Shown piece by piece: positions 37,111 to 48,258 of a DNA stretch of 64,000 nucleotides (the first letter of the stretch is position 1; every line of letters starts with the position of its first letter). The notes beneath the pieces were generated by a model. It made no database searches. It was not told where the DNA came from and was given only the letters and a program-made list of their open reading frames with translations. The stretch lies in the NCBI GenBank assembly GCA_963971285.1, contig OZ020254.1:3906001-3970000 (forward strand). Reading direction: 5' to 3'. Both the position numbers and the translations under genes were made by a program. This DNA is from Astropecten irregularis (taxonomy: Eukaryota > Echinodermata > Asteroidea > Paxillosida > Astropectinidae).

Positions 37111-38943
37111 AGAGTAAGTAGCTGACAGGTATCAAACGTTGATACTTAGTCATACAGCTATTTGGATCAAGACACACGGGGGCGGGCTAGAAACACACCA
37201 TGCTGATGAGAAACACTTCACCCAGAGTGCCCGACTTCTCCCCTCCCCTCCACCTACATAATAGTACATGCCCTCGTAGATGCCCCCTGTTCGATTGACC
37301 TACAAACAGGACTCAAGAGATAAACAGATTTCATACGCACCCCTTGTGCCGCCAACCAACCATCTCCAAGTCTTCCCACACTTCAAGTCCAACTGGCAGC
37401 TATGAATCCCTAGTACTAATACTTCCACGGGTATCGCTTGCTCCACTTATGTCAGTAATTCAAAGGCTAAACAGATCCAGTGATCCTCCACTCCATTAGG
37501 GAACCGGTGTAACCCTAAACACTTGATGCGCCACAGTTCCACAATTTAAAGCTTGGATCCTGCTGACCTGCTGTGGCTTTATAACAAGCTTAGGCATCAA
37601 TGGCCGATCACTCCCCCAACCACTTTATGAAAAAAACAAAAATAGTCTGGCAGGAACGATTCAACCGCAATCAAATGGAGGGATGTGTGCGCGGGCCAGG
37701 GCAATAAAATAGCAAGCCAGCAGTGTGTGTGTGTGTACAGCCTGTATCTATGAAGGGGAACAATGAACGAAGCCAGACAGTAAAAGCACATTGGTGCTGC
37801 ATTAGAATGAGTGTGGCTAAGTAAACACACCAGGACCATAAGGCAACAATCCCCTCTTGAACTTTGGGCTTTATACTGCTGTGGCTGGATGACTTCAGTG
37901 TACACATATTACACACCTCACAGTGCATGCATTGCACACCATGGCAAGATTTTGCAAGCATTTCAAGGTATCCAACTGGAGTTAATAACACAACACACAC
38001 ACATACAGCATCTTGTCCTATGACAGATTGTACACATGTAGGCCTACATTGTACATACACTAAGTCATGATAACAGTGCTAAACCATTAATCCCAACACA
38101 AGGTCTGAACTGTAACCCACAATGTTTAACCAGAAACCCACAGGTCTTGATTTGCATGTAACTGGGCACAGGCAACAGATAAGGCCACTTCTAGTACCAA
38201 TTGTGTACACAATGCTGGGCAACAGGACAGTAAAGCACATCCGGCCATTAAAAAAATCCCTCCAGTGTGCATCTACTAGCTTGTAAAACTGGCCTTGAAA
38301 CAGCCAAGTAACAAAACTGATGAAAGGGCAGTTTAGTTTTTGATTGATGGATCGCTTTTATGATATTGATGGGAAGTGAAGGCGGCCCCCTTATCCACTG
38401 GTTGAGTCATGAATGCACTAAAAGCTCACAACAGATCAACCAGATGATTGACTATGATAAGTATTTTTCTGTCTGAAAGGGGAGGAGAGAGAGAGAAGGG
38501 GGGGGGGGGTTGCAGCAAATTTCAAGGAAATGGAATCGAGAGTATGTTGTGTGTTACTGCTGAGGTCTAGTACTTAGTAGTTTAGAGTGATACTATACAG
38601 CCTTGACCCCACATTGCACTGAGCCTTAAGACGGGCTGGGAAACCTGGAGGAGGAACCTGAATGGTTTCCGTGGCAATGGTGGATGAGGTCACTTGCCAG
38701 GCTGGGATCATAAAATGGCTCCACAGAAACAATTACAGTCAAGGAAATTCACTATGGCAGTGAAGTATCTTGTGAACGAAAATGTGTATCTTTGTGTTGG
38801 TTACTGTCACGTCGGTGTGGCCTGCCCCACACAGGGGCAAAATGGAACAGTAAATGGTTTCAATTGACAAAACCGAGGTTTATGTAGGCCTATCTATAAT
38901 CATGAAATAATCACAAGGGAAATTGACTGGATTATTTTTTACA

Positions 38944-39193
38944 ATCCAAGTAATAAACTGCTGCAAACTGCTCATCAGCCAAAATAAGTTAGGAGTGAGG
39001 AGGGCCAGATGCATTTCAAATCCTGGAGGATCTTTATCAAAGGCTAAATGAATTAATTTGAAGTCTTTGAAAAGTGAACAAAGACAAATTGACTGGAGTG
39101 ACTACCAGAATACATTACCGGCGGCGCTCTACCAACTGACCTATCCAGCCCTATGTTGCCAGTGTCCCTAATAGTCAATTATCTTTGTGCATT
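38944..39193 (-). mobile_element. Composite repeat: tRNA-like segment, hammerhead-like arm, family tail
   Basis: Read on the minus strand, a tRNA-like segment (39150-39091) starts GGCTGGATAGGTCAGTTGG and ends with TCCAGTC, which pairs with GGCTGGA. It has lost its T arm. CAATTTGTCTTTGTTCAC follows, then a hammerhead-like arm (AGCC, TTTGATA, GATCC-TCCA-GGATT, GAAAT, GC, ATC) and the tail GCAGTTTGCAGCAGTTTATT. The tRNA-like part and its flanks match the repeat at 51941-52080. Confidence 0.55.
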
Positions 39194-42100
39194 TGGCAGT
39201 CCGAAGCCATGAGACCACTCACATACCGCTAAATCCCAAGGATCGTTTAAGCTTATATAAATGTGCACTTTAAATGGAGTGACCAGACTAACTGAGCAAA
39301 CCCAACATGCCAACCAATGTCAAAGACAAGTCAGACTGACCCAGACAGGAGGACAAAGGCCAAAGAGAAACTGACCTTCCCCCCACTGGACACACTGAGA
39401 CTGATCAATCTACCTATCTAGCCCCCCAGGCAGTGTGAGGTTAAACTGCTTCAGGTCTGAACTGCCTAATAATATTAGGGTTGATCTCCCATACCAGGTT
39501 TTGGCATCAAGTACTGACAAAAGCCCAAACAAAAACAACAAATAGAAGAAAAGTCCTCCCCAAATGGTGACAGCTGAGGTTACAACCTACTTGTCCAATT
39601 CACTGCTGATGCCGTGCACACTCATAATAAGTACATTCTGCCTACATTTCTAGTTTTGTCTGGGTTTTCTTTCGCCCCCTATTTGGAAAGAGATGGCCAG
39701 ACAATCATGAATGCGCACATACAAGGCTTCATCAGTGTCTACAATGAACCCCGGTATGAAAACACATCATCATTATCATCTCTCCCAGCGCCATGTCCTC
39801 ATATTGTCAATGTTTGTCTGCTCAGCCTGCAGGCTTCCCAACACCTGCTGTACCCACTGCATTGATTCCTGGATGTTAGGAGTCCCAGGAGTAATCCAGG
39901 GGAGAGCAGTCTACCTTTTCACTTCTTCTTCAGCTCTGTACTCTTTATCTTCGGGGAGCATCGGCCCAGGCCAGGCCATCCCCAGGCTCATCATGAGCAT
40001 GGTAAATGAGGATGTCTCCCCACCACCAGCTACTCTCCACTCTTCTGTCTTCTGTCTACGCTGATTGAGGCATTAATCAAACCCAAGGCATACATACATG
40101 TACATACATACTGTGTATGTTGCCCTTTTTTCATGTGCATGTACAGGCTTGGTGGAATGGGACATTATTGCATCCCGCCGCTGCCACCATCAGCCTAGAG
40201 AAATCTACATCTACTCGCAGTGCAGCAAAACAACAACGCCCGACCACGTCTCCAGCTTGGCTAGCATTTAAAGTACCCCTCATGTTTCTTTCAGTACATC
40301 CAGACAAGAGACACTTACTCATCACAGTTAAGAAAGCAAGGGTTCTAACTACTTACAATAAAAAGAACATCACATAAAGATTTGAAAGAAAAAAAGCTTT
40401 GAATTCAACAGGGATGGCAAAGGATCTGAACAATGCTGTAAGGTTATTTATACCGACTGTTGAGGAGATAAATAACGCACAATTTGAAAGGCCGTGATAT
40501 TTTTGCAGACAAGTGAACATACATCATTATCTCTGGCACCATGAAATGCATGTTAACACACTATTATGTCAAATAAATAGGCACAGTGCATACCAGCGAT
40601 GTTTAACGTATGGATTATTTATAAATCCCATTGTACTATTACAATGCGCCCCCCTTTGAATGTGAGTTTGCATGTGCGCCACAAACAGTTAAATCCTACA
40701 TGATAAATGTTTTCTTGTTGCCAAACTATGAATGAAAAAAAATTGTATTGAACTGGTTAACAAAAATAAAAAGATAAACAAATTTACGGGGGGTAATTGT
40801 TTTTTTGGTTGTTTTTTTTTGTTGTTTTTTTCAGGCCAATCGTCCCCCCCCCCCCCAAAAAAAATAAAAATTAAAATATGCCGATAACTTTGCATCCGCC
40901 ACAAACCCTCAGTAAGTATTAAGCAGAATTGTCTTTTTTTAGCACTGCCGTCATCGAATCGCTTAAGTAGAAATGAACTTGCTAAATTTAAGCATGACCT
41001 TTACGGTATCGATTTTCCCAGAACTGTTATTGACTCAGGACTGTCTGTGTAGTACAGCGTACGAAGCTGACGGCTCGTAAAATAATCAGTCTACTTCTGG
41101 TTTATAGGTAGTGGAGTTCTTCTACAGGTTCCTGTGAAATGTTTCATCTACAAGAGTTTTGTATTTCAGTGAAACAGGATATCATAGGGCAGTACGGCAT
41201 TGACATTCCAGCTTGAATACTACTACTAGTCCTGAACTCTTTTTTGTCCTTCCGGAGGAGTTCCTGTCTCTCAGTTTTCCCTCTCTTTGTTCACCTCTGC
41301 TTTCCCGGAGCAACTTGTTTGTTTCGATTTATCCGAATCAACATGATGTCGGCTTCAAGGGCGGCTTACTATGAAAGCCTTCCCAGATATTGGACCCTGA
41401 ATCTAAGCAAGTTCAAGACTTCAGAACATGAGCAAGGAGAGGCTATTTCATTCTATTATTGAGGGCCTTCGGAGGGCCTTTCTATTTTTATTTAAAGGGG
41501 AAAACCAAGGCCACAAGAAGGTCTAATGAAGGCTTATTTCACAGTGAAAATCAAGGCTTGCTATAAATTTCAATGTTCCCCAAATCTGATGCCGTTTTGT
41601 TCATAATTTGGTGTTAAATACACATTGACTAGCATCAGACACTTCCTCTTTAAAAGGCACTGTAATCACACATGTACTATGCGACCCAACTGGGCAAAAT
41701 GAGTCATAAACTCACCTATACAAGCTGATTTTGAGTTACAGTGTTTGGCACAAGAAAAAGATGTCGAATGAAGCTAATCGATTAGAATTTCTGGTGTTTG
41801 TAACGTACAGATGCCCGGTATTGTCCGCAAATACACCTGTTTGATATCACATAATACACAACTGAACAGGCTCAGATTTCTGAAGCATGAGGACAATACA
41901 AAAGAAATATAATTAACCTTAAGACTAATTTTGTAGGCCCACTCACAAAATATTCCCTACGTGTAACAAATGGATAGCAACAATACGACACCCCCGCATA
42001 TATTGTTGGCTTCAAAGGGAAACATCAACTACTTTGAGAAACGGGCAGACCTTCCAGTTCCACAGCATTGCCCAGAGGAGATGTGAGACACACAGGATAA

Positions 42101-42427
42101 AAGATCATAGGTCAGAAAAACAACCTCTTTCAGAATCCCACCTTGCATAAAGACTACGTGTATAACCCGGCCTACAATACTTATCATTTTAATGCAAAAA
42201 TGCACAAGTAAAAGGCACAAACAAATGCTGACTTTCTCTCTCCAGAATGTGTTCAAGGACAATTGTGATGTTGTCTTTGTGCTGCCGAGGTTAAATCATT
42301 TCAAAAAAAGAAAGGAAAATGCGAAACCATTGAATGGAACAGCTACACATTACACCCTATTATGCATTCTTTTGTTAATTGTAGATACATACATTGTACA
42401 GTAGGAATGCATGTAACTATTGAGATC

Positions 42428-42578
42428 AGGGGCCGATTTCACTAACGCTTTGCGATCATCGTAAAGCCCAAATCCATCGCTAAACGGAAAATCGATCGCT
42501 ACTTTGCATGGCAATTTTCCGTTAAGCGATGGATTTAGGCTTTACGATGGTCGCAAAGCGTTAGTGAAATCGGCCCCT
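42428..42578. mobile_element. Foldback element with 65-bp inverted arms
   Basis: Arms at 42428-42492 and 42514-42578 are inverted copies differing at only three positions by my count, with a 21-bp spacer. The ends are AGGGGCCGATTTCACTAACG and its inverse. It would fold into a near-perfect hairpin in DNA or RNA. No flanking duplication is obvious. Confidence 0.8.
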
Positions 42579-42815
42579 GGACCAATTTCATGGAGCTGCT
42601 GGAGCACAAAAATTGCTCTTAAAGCGTGAAAAGTCTTCCTTGATCAAACATGACCAACCAAATTTTTAAAGTGACGTTTACTGCTTTTGACTTGTATTCT
42701 GCCATTGTTTGCTGAGCATAACATTCACAAGGAGTTTTGGCTGGAATACTGATTTTATTTACCAAGGTTTTTGGTGCTTAAGCAAATTTTGGTGCTGAAA
42801 AGCAGCTCTATGAGC
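42579..42815 (+). mobile_element. CAATTTCATAGAGC-family element, copy 3
   Basis: It begins GGACCAATTTCATGGAGCTG directly after the foldback at 42428-42578 and ends AAAAGCAGCTCTATGAG. The body is the same as the copy at 25981. Confidence 0.6.
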
Positions 42816-44859
42816 TCAATGTCTCAAATTTTCCTAAAATGTTCCTTATGTTTCCCATTAATGTTCACATGCACATATGCTAACCTGTGTTCCTAGTAAT
42901 ACCCAACCCAAATTGTGGTTGTACATGTACACCATGTATTTACCCTAAAGTAATGCTTTCATGCAGTCTAGTGTACAGGGACAAGGTCTATAAAAATCTA
43001 ACCAGTGGGGTATAATACGTCAATAGCAAAATCTTCCATAGCAGCAAATCACAACAATTCCTTTCTGTAAGGGAATTGCGATGGGTTTGTTCTCAAGGCC
43101 GACAATTCTATGAGACTGGTATAGACCTGTATGTACAATCACTCAGGTATGGTCCAGGAGCAAAAAATACTCCATTGTGAAATAGTCCCAAACCAATTAC
43201 AGACTTTGTATAGCAATACATGCAAAGAGGATAGATTGTACAAACTTGGGTAGTTGTGGTGTTGTTGTGTTTCTTTTACACGGATATGGTTCACATTGTG
43301 TTACTGGAGTCTGGTTCTCCATGTAAAGCAGTCACTGGGACATGTGCAGCAAAAATTAGCTTTTTAACTGAATTGAAGCGTCACACAATGTTTGGTTCTG
43401 AGTGGTAGTTCGTTCACTCATAGCCCGGTCAATCCTCCCAACCGCCCTACCAAAAGGCCCCCTTCAGCTTGGCCGACGGCCCGCCAGGCTGCCATGGATA
43501 GGCATTACTTATCACTGACAGGGTACCGGGGAAATGATTAGACTTCAAATCAAGTCAGACAAGACTCCCGAAGCTTCGGCGCTCATATTCGCTGCTCGAC
43601 GCTGAGAAACGCGCAAGTGAACTTCAGTAACCCAGCAACAACTATAAAAGCTGAAAAACTTCACTCAGTGAAAATGTTGTCGGTTCTGCTGAGCAAACTT
43701 TCAAAAAAAAAATTTGCAGGTTGTTTTCTTTGGCCCCTGGCAATTGTTGCACGGCAACAGTATGGAAAAACAACGTTGTTGTTTGGGCGGGCACAGTCGA
43801 CAATCCTCATGATTCCCGCCAATTATTGGCCGTGATCCGTCCCAGTCATCAACCCATAGACTCGAAATGAGTCTACTACAGAGCCCGAGTTGACCATGGG
43901 GCAGATTCCACGAATTCCATTCATTTTCCAGAAGAGTGGGGAAATTAGTGACCTTGCCCTGCATGAAGTCTGCTTTGAAAAGAAAACAAAAATATGGCGC
44001 TTCAAAAGTTCACCCCTTGTGTGTGAGGGACGTGTACAATTATTTTGTAGGAATCAAAAGAAATGTTTTACAATATACATACCGACACGCAGCTTTCATT
44101 ATATCTTTTTGAAGGCACTTTGAAACATGTAGCGCATTTGCATATTGAATTCGAGAAAAAATATATTACGTACAGTACATGCACATTACATTGCATGAAA
44201 CATCGGCACATTGATTTTGAACTAGAACGGCAGAATACAATTACACGATCGAGTTACATTTATTTGTCCGTTATTGATGATAGTCCCATCACGTGCAATT
44301 CACTTATCATGAACTTGAAGCGTGCCGACTTGACAACACGTTAACAAAGAGCCGCGGATCCATCATTCATGCATCTCTAAACATAATCATCAGCGACATT
44401 TTCTTCTTTTTTTTTTTAAAAGAGTGTACTGAATGGCTCATTAAGCTTTGCTCAACTAGATATCGCCTTTAAAAAACAAAGATATCGGAGAAGAGACACA
44501 GTCACGAATGTGGGTACGCGCAGCTGAGAATGAGACTTAGAAATAGGTCACGGCATTAAATATTAACAATCCTGTAGCGTCGACTGGGAAGGTTACTGGT
44601 TTACATTGCAAGCAAGCCCTTGCCAATCCTCTGTGCTCTTTTTTTTGCATACAATCGCATGTTTTGCCACTGACCGGGTTTTCTTTTTTTATGAGCCATC
44701 CCAGAACCAAGGCATAAAACACTTGAGTGGCTCCAATAACATTTGCCGGTAGGCCTTACCTGTACACCCAGCTACGGTATGCAAATATTTCTGATGATGG
44801 CACGGTGTGATTATAATAACAGACAGGTCGTGTTGACGAGACGAGACCTTCGGGTAAAT

Positions 44860-45600
44860 TTGTCCATTTTATTGCTCTCTGTCTCTTCTTTTATTTCTTT
44901 TTTTTTTTTTTTCATTTTTATTTCAATTGTTGAAATTCAAAAATCTATAAAAAAAAATCCAGTTTTTATTTCTCTCAATTTTTCTTTCTTAAATTTTTTT
45001 TCCTAATTTTTTTCTTAATTGTTGAAATTTAAAATTCTAATCAGCTTGCCAAAAGGTTCACAGGGTCTGGGAAAAAATCCAGTTTTTATTTCTCTCTGTT
45101 TCTCAATATTTCTTTCTTAAATCTTTTTTTGTTCAAAAATTTAAAAAGCTAATCAGCTTTCCAAAAAGTTCATAAGGCCGAACAAAAAATCCAGTTCTTA
45201 TTTCTCTCTGTCTCTCAATTTTTCTTTCTTTCATTTTTTTTCTCCAATTATTTTTTTAATTGTTGAAATTTAAAAATCTAATCAGCTTGCCAAAAGGTTC
45301 ACAAGGTCGAAAACAAATTCCAGTTTTTATTTCTCTCTGTCTCTCAATTTTAATTTCTTAAAATATTTTCCCCCCATTTTCTTTTAATTGTTGACATTTA
45401 AAATTCTAATCAGCTTGCCAAAAGCTTCACAGGGTCAGAAAAAAATTCCACTTTTTATTTCTCTCTGTCTCTCAATTTTGTCTTTCTTTCATTTTGTTTC
45501 TCCAATTGTTTTTTTTAATTGTTGAAACTTAAAAATCTAATCAGCTTGCCAAAAGGTTCACAAGGTTGAAAAAAAAAACAATTCAGTTTTCTTTCTCCCT
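44860..45600 (+). repeat. Tandem satellite, period about 112-131 bp, five to six units
   Basis: The marker CAGCTTGCCAAAAGGTTCAC recurs with CTTKCC starting at 45045, 45157, 45286, 45414 and 45545. Each unit also has CCAGTTTTTATTTCTCTCTG and AATTGTTGAAATTTAAAA. The plus strand is T-rich throughout. Confidence 0.8.
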
Positions 45601-46187
45601 ATATCATATTTATAATGTTGTCCCTCAAAGATAAACATTTTCATGACATTTAAAATGGGACTACTCAAGGATATAACCTCTAGGCATATTACACTAATGC
45701 AATGCTTAATGCATATCTGCTATCAAGGGTATACATAATGGGAGGGGGGATGCATAAACGAGAGCAAGTACTCAGTGAAGAATTAAAGTAAGATTTGAGA
45801 ATGGGAAATGTCAGGAGATGTGTGTGTACGTGCAATGCTTTTGCTTTTGTTGTTTTTTATTCATCAGAAGTCATCAGAAACTAAACTTTCAAAACATTTT
45901 ATGTAGGCCTTACCAGTGTCTACCCATCACACTCGCATTGCATGTGCCAGCTTTGAGAATGGAATTTGTTCGATGCAAAGACCAACAAAATAATAATGAT
46001 ATTTGAAATTGGTCCGAAAAGTACTGACAAAATTTCTCCACATTCTGCATATGACAAAGAGACACCCGTTCCTTTCCAAACGCTGATTAATAAACATGTA
46101 ACAAGTCTGAAGTTTGAAAGGTAAACATAGAATTGCAATTGTCTTGCATATAATTTGAGAGTTTTTCCCGAAGGATCCTTCAAGGGG

Positions 46188-46442
46188 TAATTTGACCAAT
46201 TTCACGGCCCTGCTTGGCACAAACATTTGCTAGCCATGAAATTTCTGTCTTAACAAAAACAGTAATTAACAGCCAAATGTGTTGTGTCTCACTTGTGATT
46301 GTTCTTTGGCTGTTGTTTGCTGACCATGAACATAAAAGTAGGCCTAAAAATGGATTTTTTGATGGTACATGTAGCTTGTTTCCATTTTGTACTAAGCATT
46401 TTATTTCTTTGTGTTTAACAGCTCCATAAAATTGGCCTCTGG
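46188..46442 (+). mobile_element. CAATTTCATAGAGC-family element, copy 4
   Basis: The left end is TTTGACCAATTTCACGG and the right end CAGCTCCATAAAATTGGCC. The body words TCACTTGTGATTGTTCTTTG and TTTGCTGACCATGAAC match copy 1. Confidence 0.55.
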
Positions 46443-46557
46443 TACATCCAACAGTAATGAATTATGAAGTATCAGTTCTGCGATGAGTTGACCAGGCCAA
46501 GGTTCAATCTGGGGGACTGAGCTGGGACGGAAGAGGAGAGACAAGACTCAAACTTAC

Positions 46558-46674
46558 CTCAAACGGACGAATGTCCTCCTTCTTCAGGAACAACAAGTGC
46601 TTGTCCAGAAAGAACTCCAGGGGATGGGAGTTGCAGTTGGTCAGGCCCACACGGTCAACCAAGATCTCAAAATT
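46558..46674 (-). CDS. JMJD1C: JMJD1C-like exon: NFEILVDRVG segment
   Basis: This 117-nt exon has 39 codons and is phase 0 at both ends. A strong polypyrimidine tract and ctgcag (46675-46680) precede it and gtaagttt follows from 46557. It encodes NFEILVDRVGLTNC, then HPLEFFLDKHLLFL, and ends KKEDIRPFE. In KDM3 proteins the WPAL motif of the previous exon is followed by a short segment with a VEFLxDxxLxFL pattern; here HPLEFFLDKHLLFL occupies that place. The frame joins directly to the exon at 56896 and to the exon at 25915. The 20.6-kb intron after it is the largest visible. The 10.2-kb intron before it holds tRNA-like repeats. Confidence 0.9.
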
Positions 46675-46794
46675 CTGCAGAAAAAAAAACAGGAAACAAA
46701 AACACTCAGTCTCCTTGCAGTCAAGATAAATTGTAACTCCTACGTGACCTACTTCGTTCTTGACAAGATTCAGACAAGGAGGAATAACCATATA

Positions 46795-46974
46795 CAGTGA
46801 AGCGCCGCTATAACAAACTTGCCGGGATGCACAGAAATTGTTTGTTATAGTGCACAATGTTCAACAGGCCTATACATTGTCACTTCATGAAGATTGGGAG
46901 CCAAGGATGATGTTCGGTATAGCCAATTGCCAAATGTGCGGTATAGCGGTGTTCGTTATAGTGACGTTCCACTG
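46795..46974. mobile_element. TA-flanked CAGTGRAACG-end element, 180 bp
   Basis: The inverted ends are CAGTGAAGCGCCGCTATAAC and GTTATAGTGACGTTCCACTG, with TA on both sides. Internal words such as GGGAGCCAAGGATGATGTT recur in the element at 52947-53319. Confidence 0.62.
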
Positions 46975-48183
46975 TACTGAAAAGCAGGATTACTTACATG
47001 TGTAAAGCAATAATTTAACGGCAATTAAGGTCGGATCTGATTGACCGGCTATGGCTGTGTGAAGATACCCACCTACATATATATGAAGCAGCAAGCCATA
47101 GCTTCTAGCCTTTTAACCAGGCCAATGTTTGCCCTAAGAAGGAGGCCTTCTGATCACGAACACTGCATATCAATATCTCAGATCTGGGCCTATGTACAAT
47201 CACAGGCCCAAAGGCTTGCGTGCATGTCTGCATACAAAATTCTCGCCACCAACTGCACGTCAATAATACCAGCCAATATGTATCTTCTAATAATGCATTT
47301 CCCAAAAGCTGAGCAAATCTGAAATGCACTTTTTCTTACATAATCTTCTGGTAAAAATTTACCAATCCCACATCACGTCCGAATTCCCCAAGGAGTATAT
47401 AGCCCTTGTATTGGAGGCTGGTTGCTCCTAAACGCACTACTATACATACATGTAGCAGGGCATTTTCTGTTGTTTGGAGCCTATTTTGTAATGTTTAACA
47501 TTTTTGTGCATATTTGCATGCATTTTAAGGAATCTCAAGTGGTATACTTGCTGATTCCAATAACACATTTCTTAATTGGAGTCCTTCAACCTTCAACAAG
47601 AATGATTGATCAAGGAATGGGTCAAAGTAAGCATGGACGTTCTAAGTTATCGGCAACTATCGCCAAAAACCTACTCAGAGTAGGTTACCGATACCGATGA
47701 AAAGGCGATGGAGTTGATTTCTACAGAAATGAAATGCCCTGTTTTAGCGTTATTCAGCGGTAACGTGGCTCTGTGGAAATCCAGGAATTGCCCAGCTACA
47801 AGTATCTCTACTCTAGCATCATGGCTAGGCTCTCCAGATAGGGGACTACTGGACTGATGAAGTTAACAACTTGCTCAAGGAAAGTACCAGGATCACTACA
47901 AGCCCATAAATTTAATCAGTCAGTGCCTGATGATTTCCACAAGATCTCTACTTAAATGCCCCAGAAAGCTCATGGCCAGGGCACTTACTGCACCAAGTTG
48001 AACAGGCAGGTACTGTATCTTTACAAAAATAGGCCTACTAGCATGAATGGGTCTGTACAGCATCACATACATGCATAGTGCCATTCACAGTCTGGTTTCC
48101 ATCACTACAAATGGCTGGGCTAGCCAAGACTGTAAGATAAACCCAGGGTTCAAGGTTGGCCACAGTTAAAGGAAACATACACC

Positions 48184-48258
48184 GCAACCCATCAAACATA
48201 ATAATGTGGCAACCCATCAAACATAATAACGTGGCAACCCATAAAACGTAATAACGTG
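48184..48258 (+). repeat. 25-bp tandem repeat, three copies
   Basis: The unit is GCAACCCATCAAACATAATA plus AYGTG, repeated head to tail three times with four base changes in all. Confidence 0.85.

Larger units (their letters stand above)
25916..46557 (-). other. JMJD1C intron, 20.6 kb, repeat-rich
   Basis: The ends are GT/AG on the minus strand. It carries the densest set of mobile DNA in the window: four copies of the TTTAAAGGTA family, three of the CAATTTCATAGAGC family, a hAT-like element, two CAGGCCTGGAATT-type elements, the TGACGTCA tandem array, the 44860-45600 satellite, a 65-bp-arm foldback, a canonical-core hammerhead-like site, and a tRNA-like plus hammerhead-like composite at 38944-39193. 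I see no exon on either strand. Confidence 0.75.

Noticed and set aside
46504-46857. Minus-strand frame extending beyond the exon at 46558-46674
   Set aside because: Only the part between the ctgcag acceptor and gtaag donor is coding; the rest is intron and part of a mobile element.
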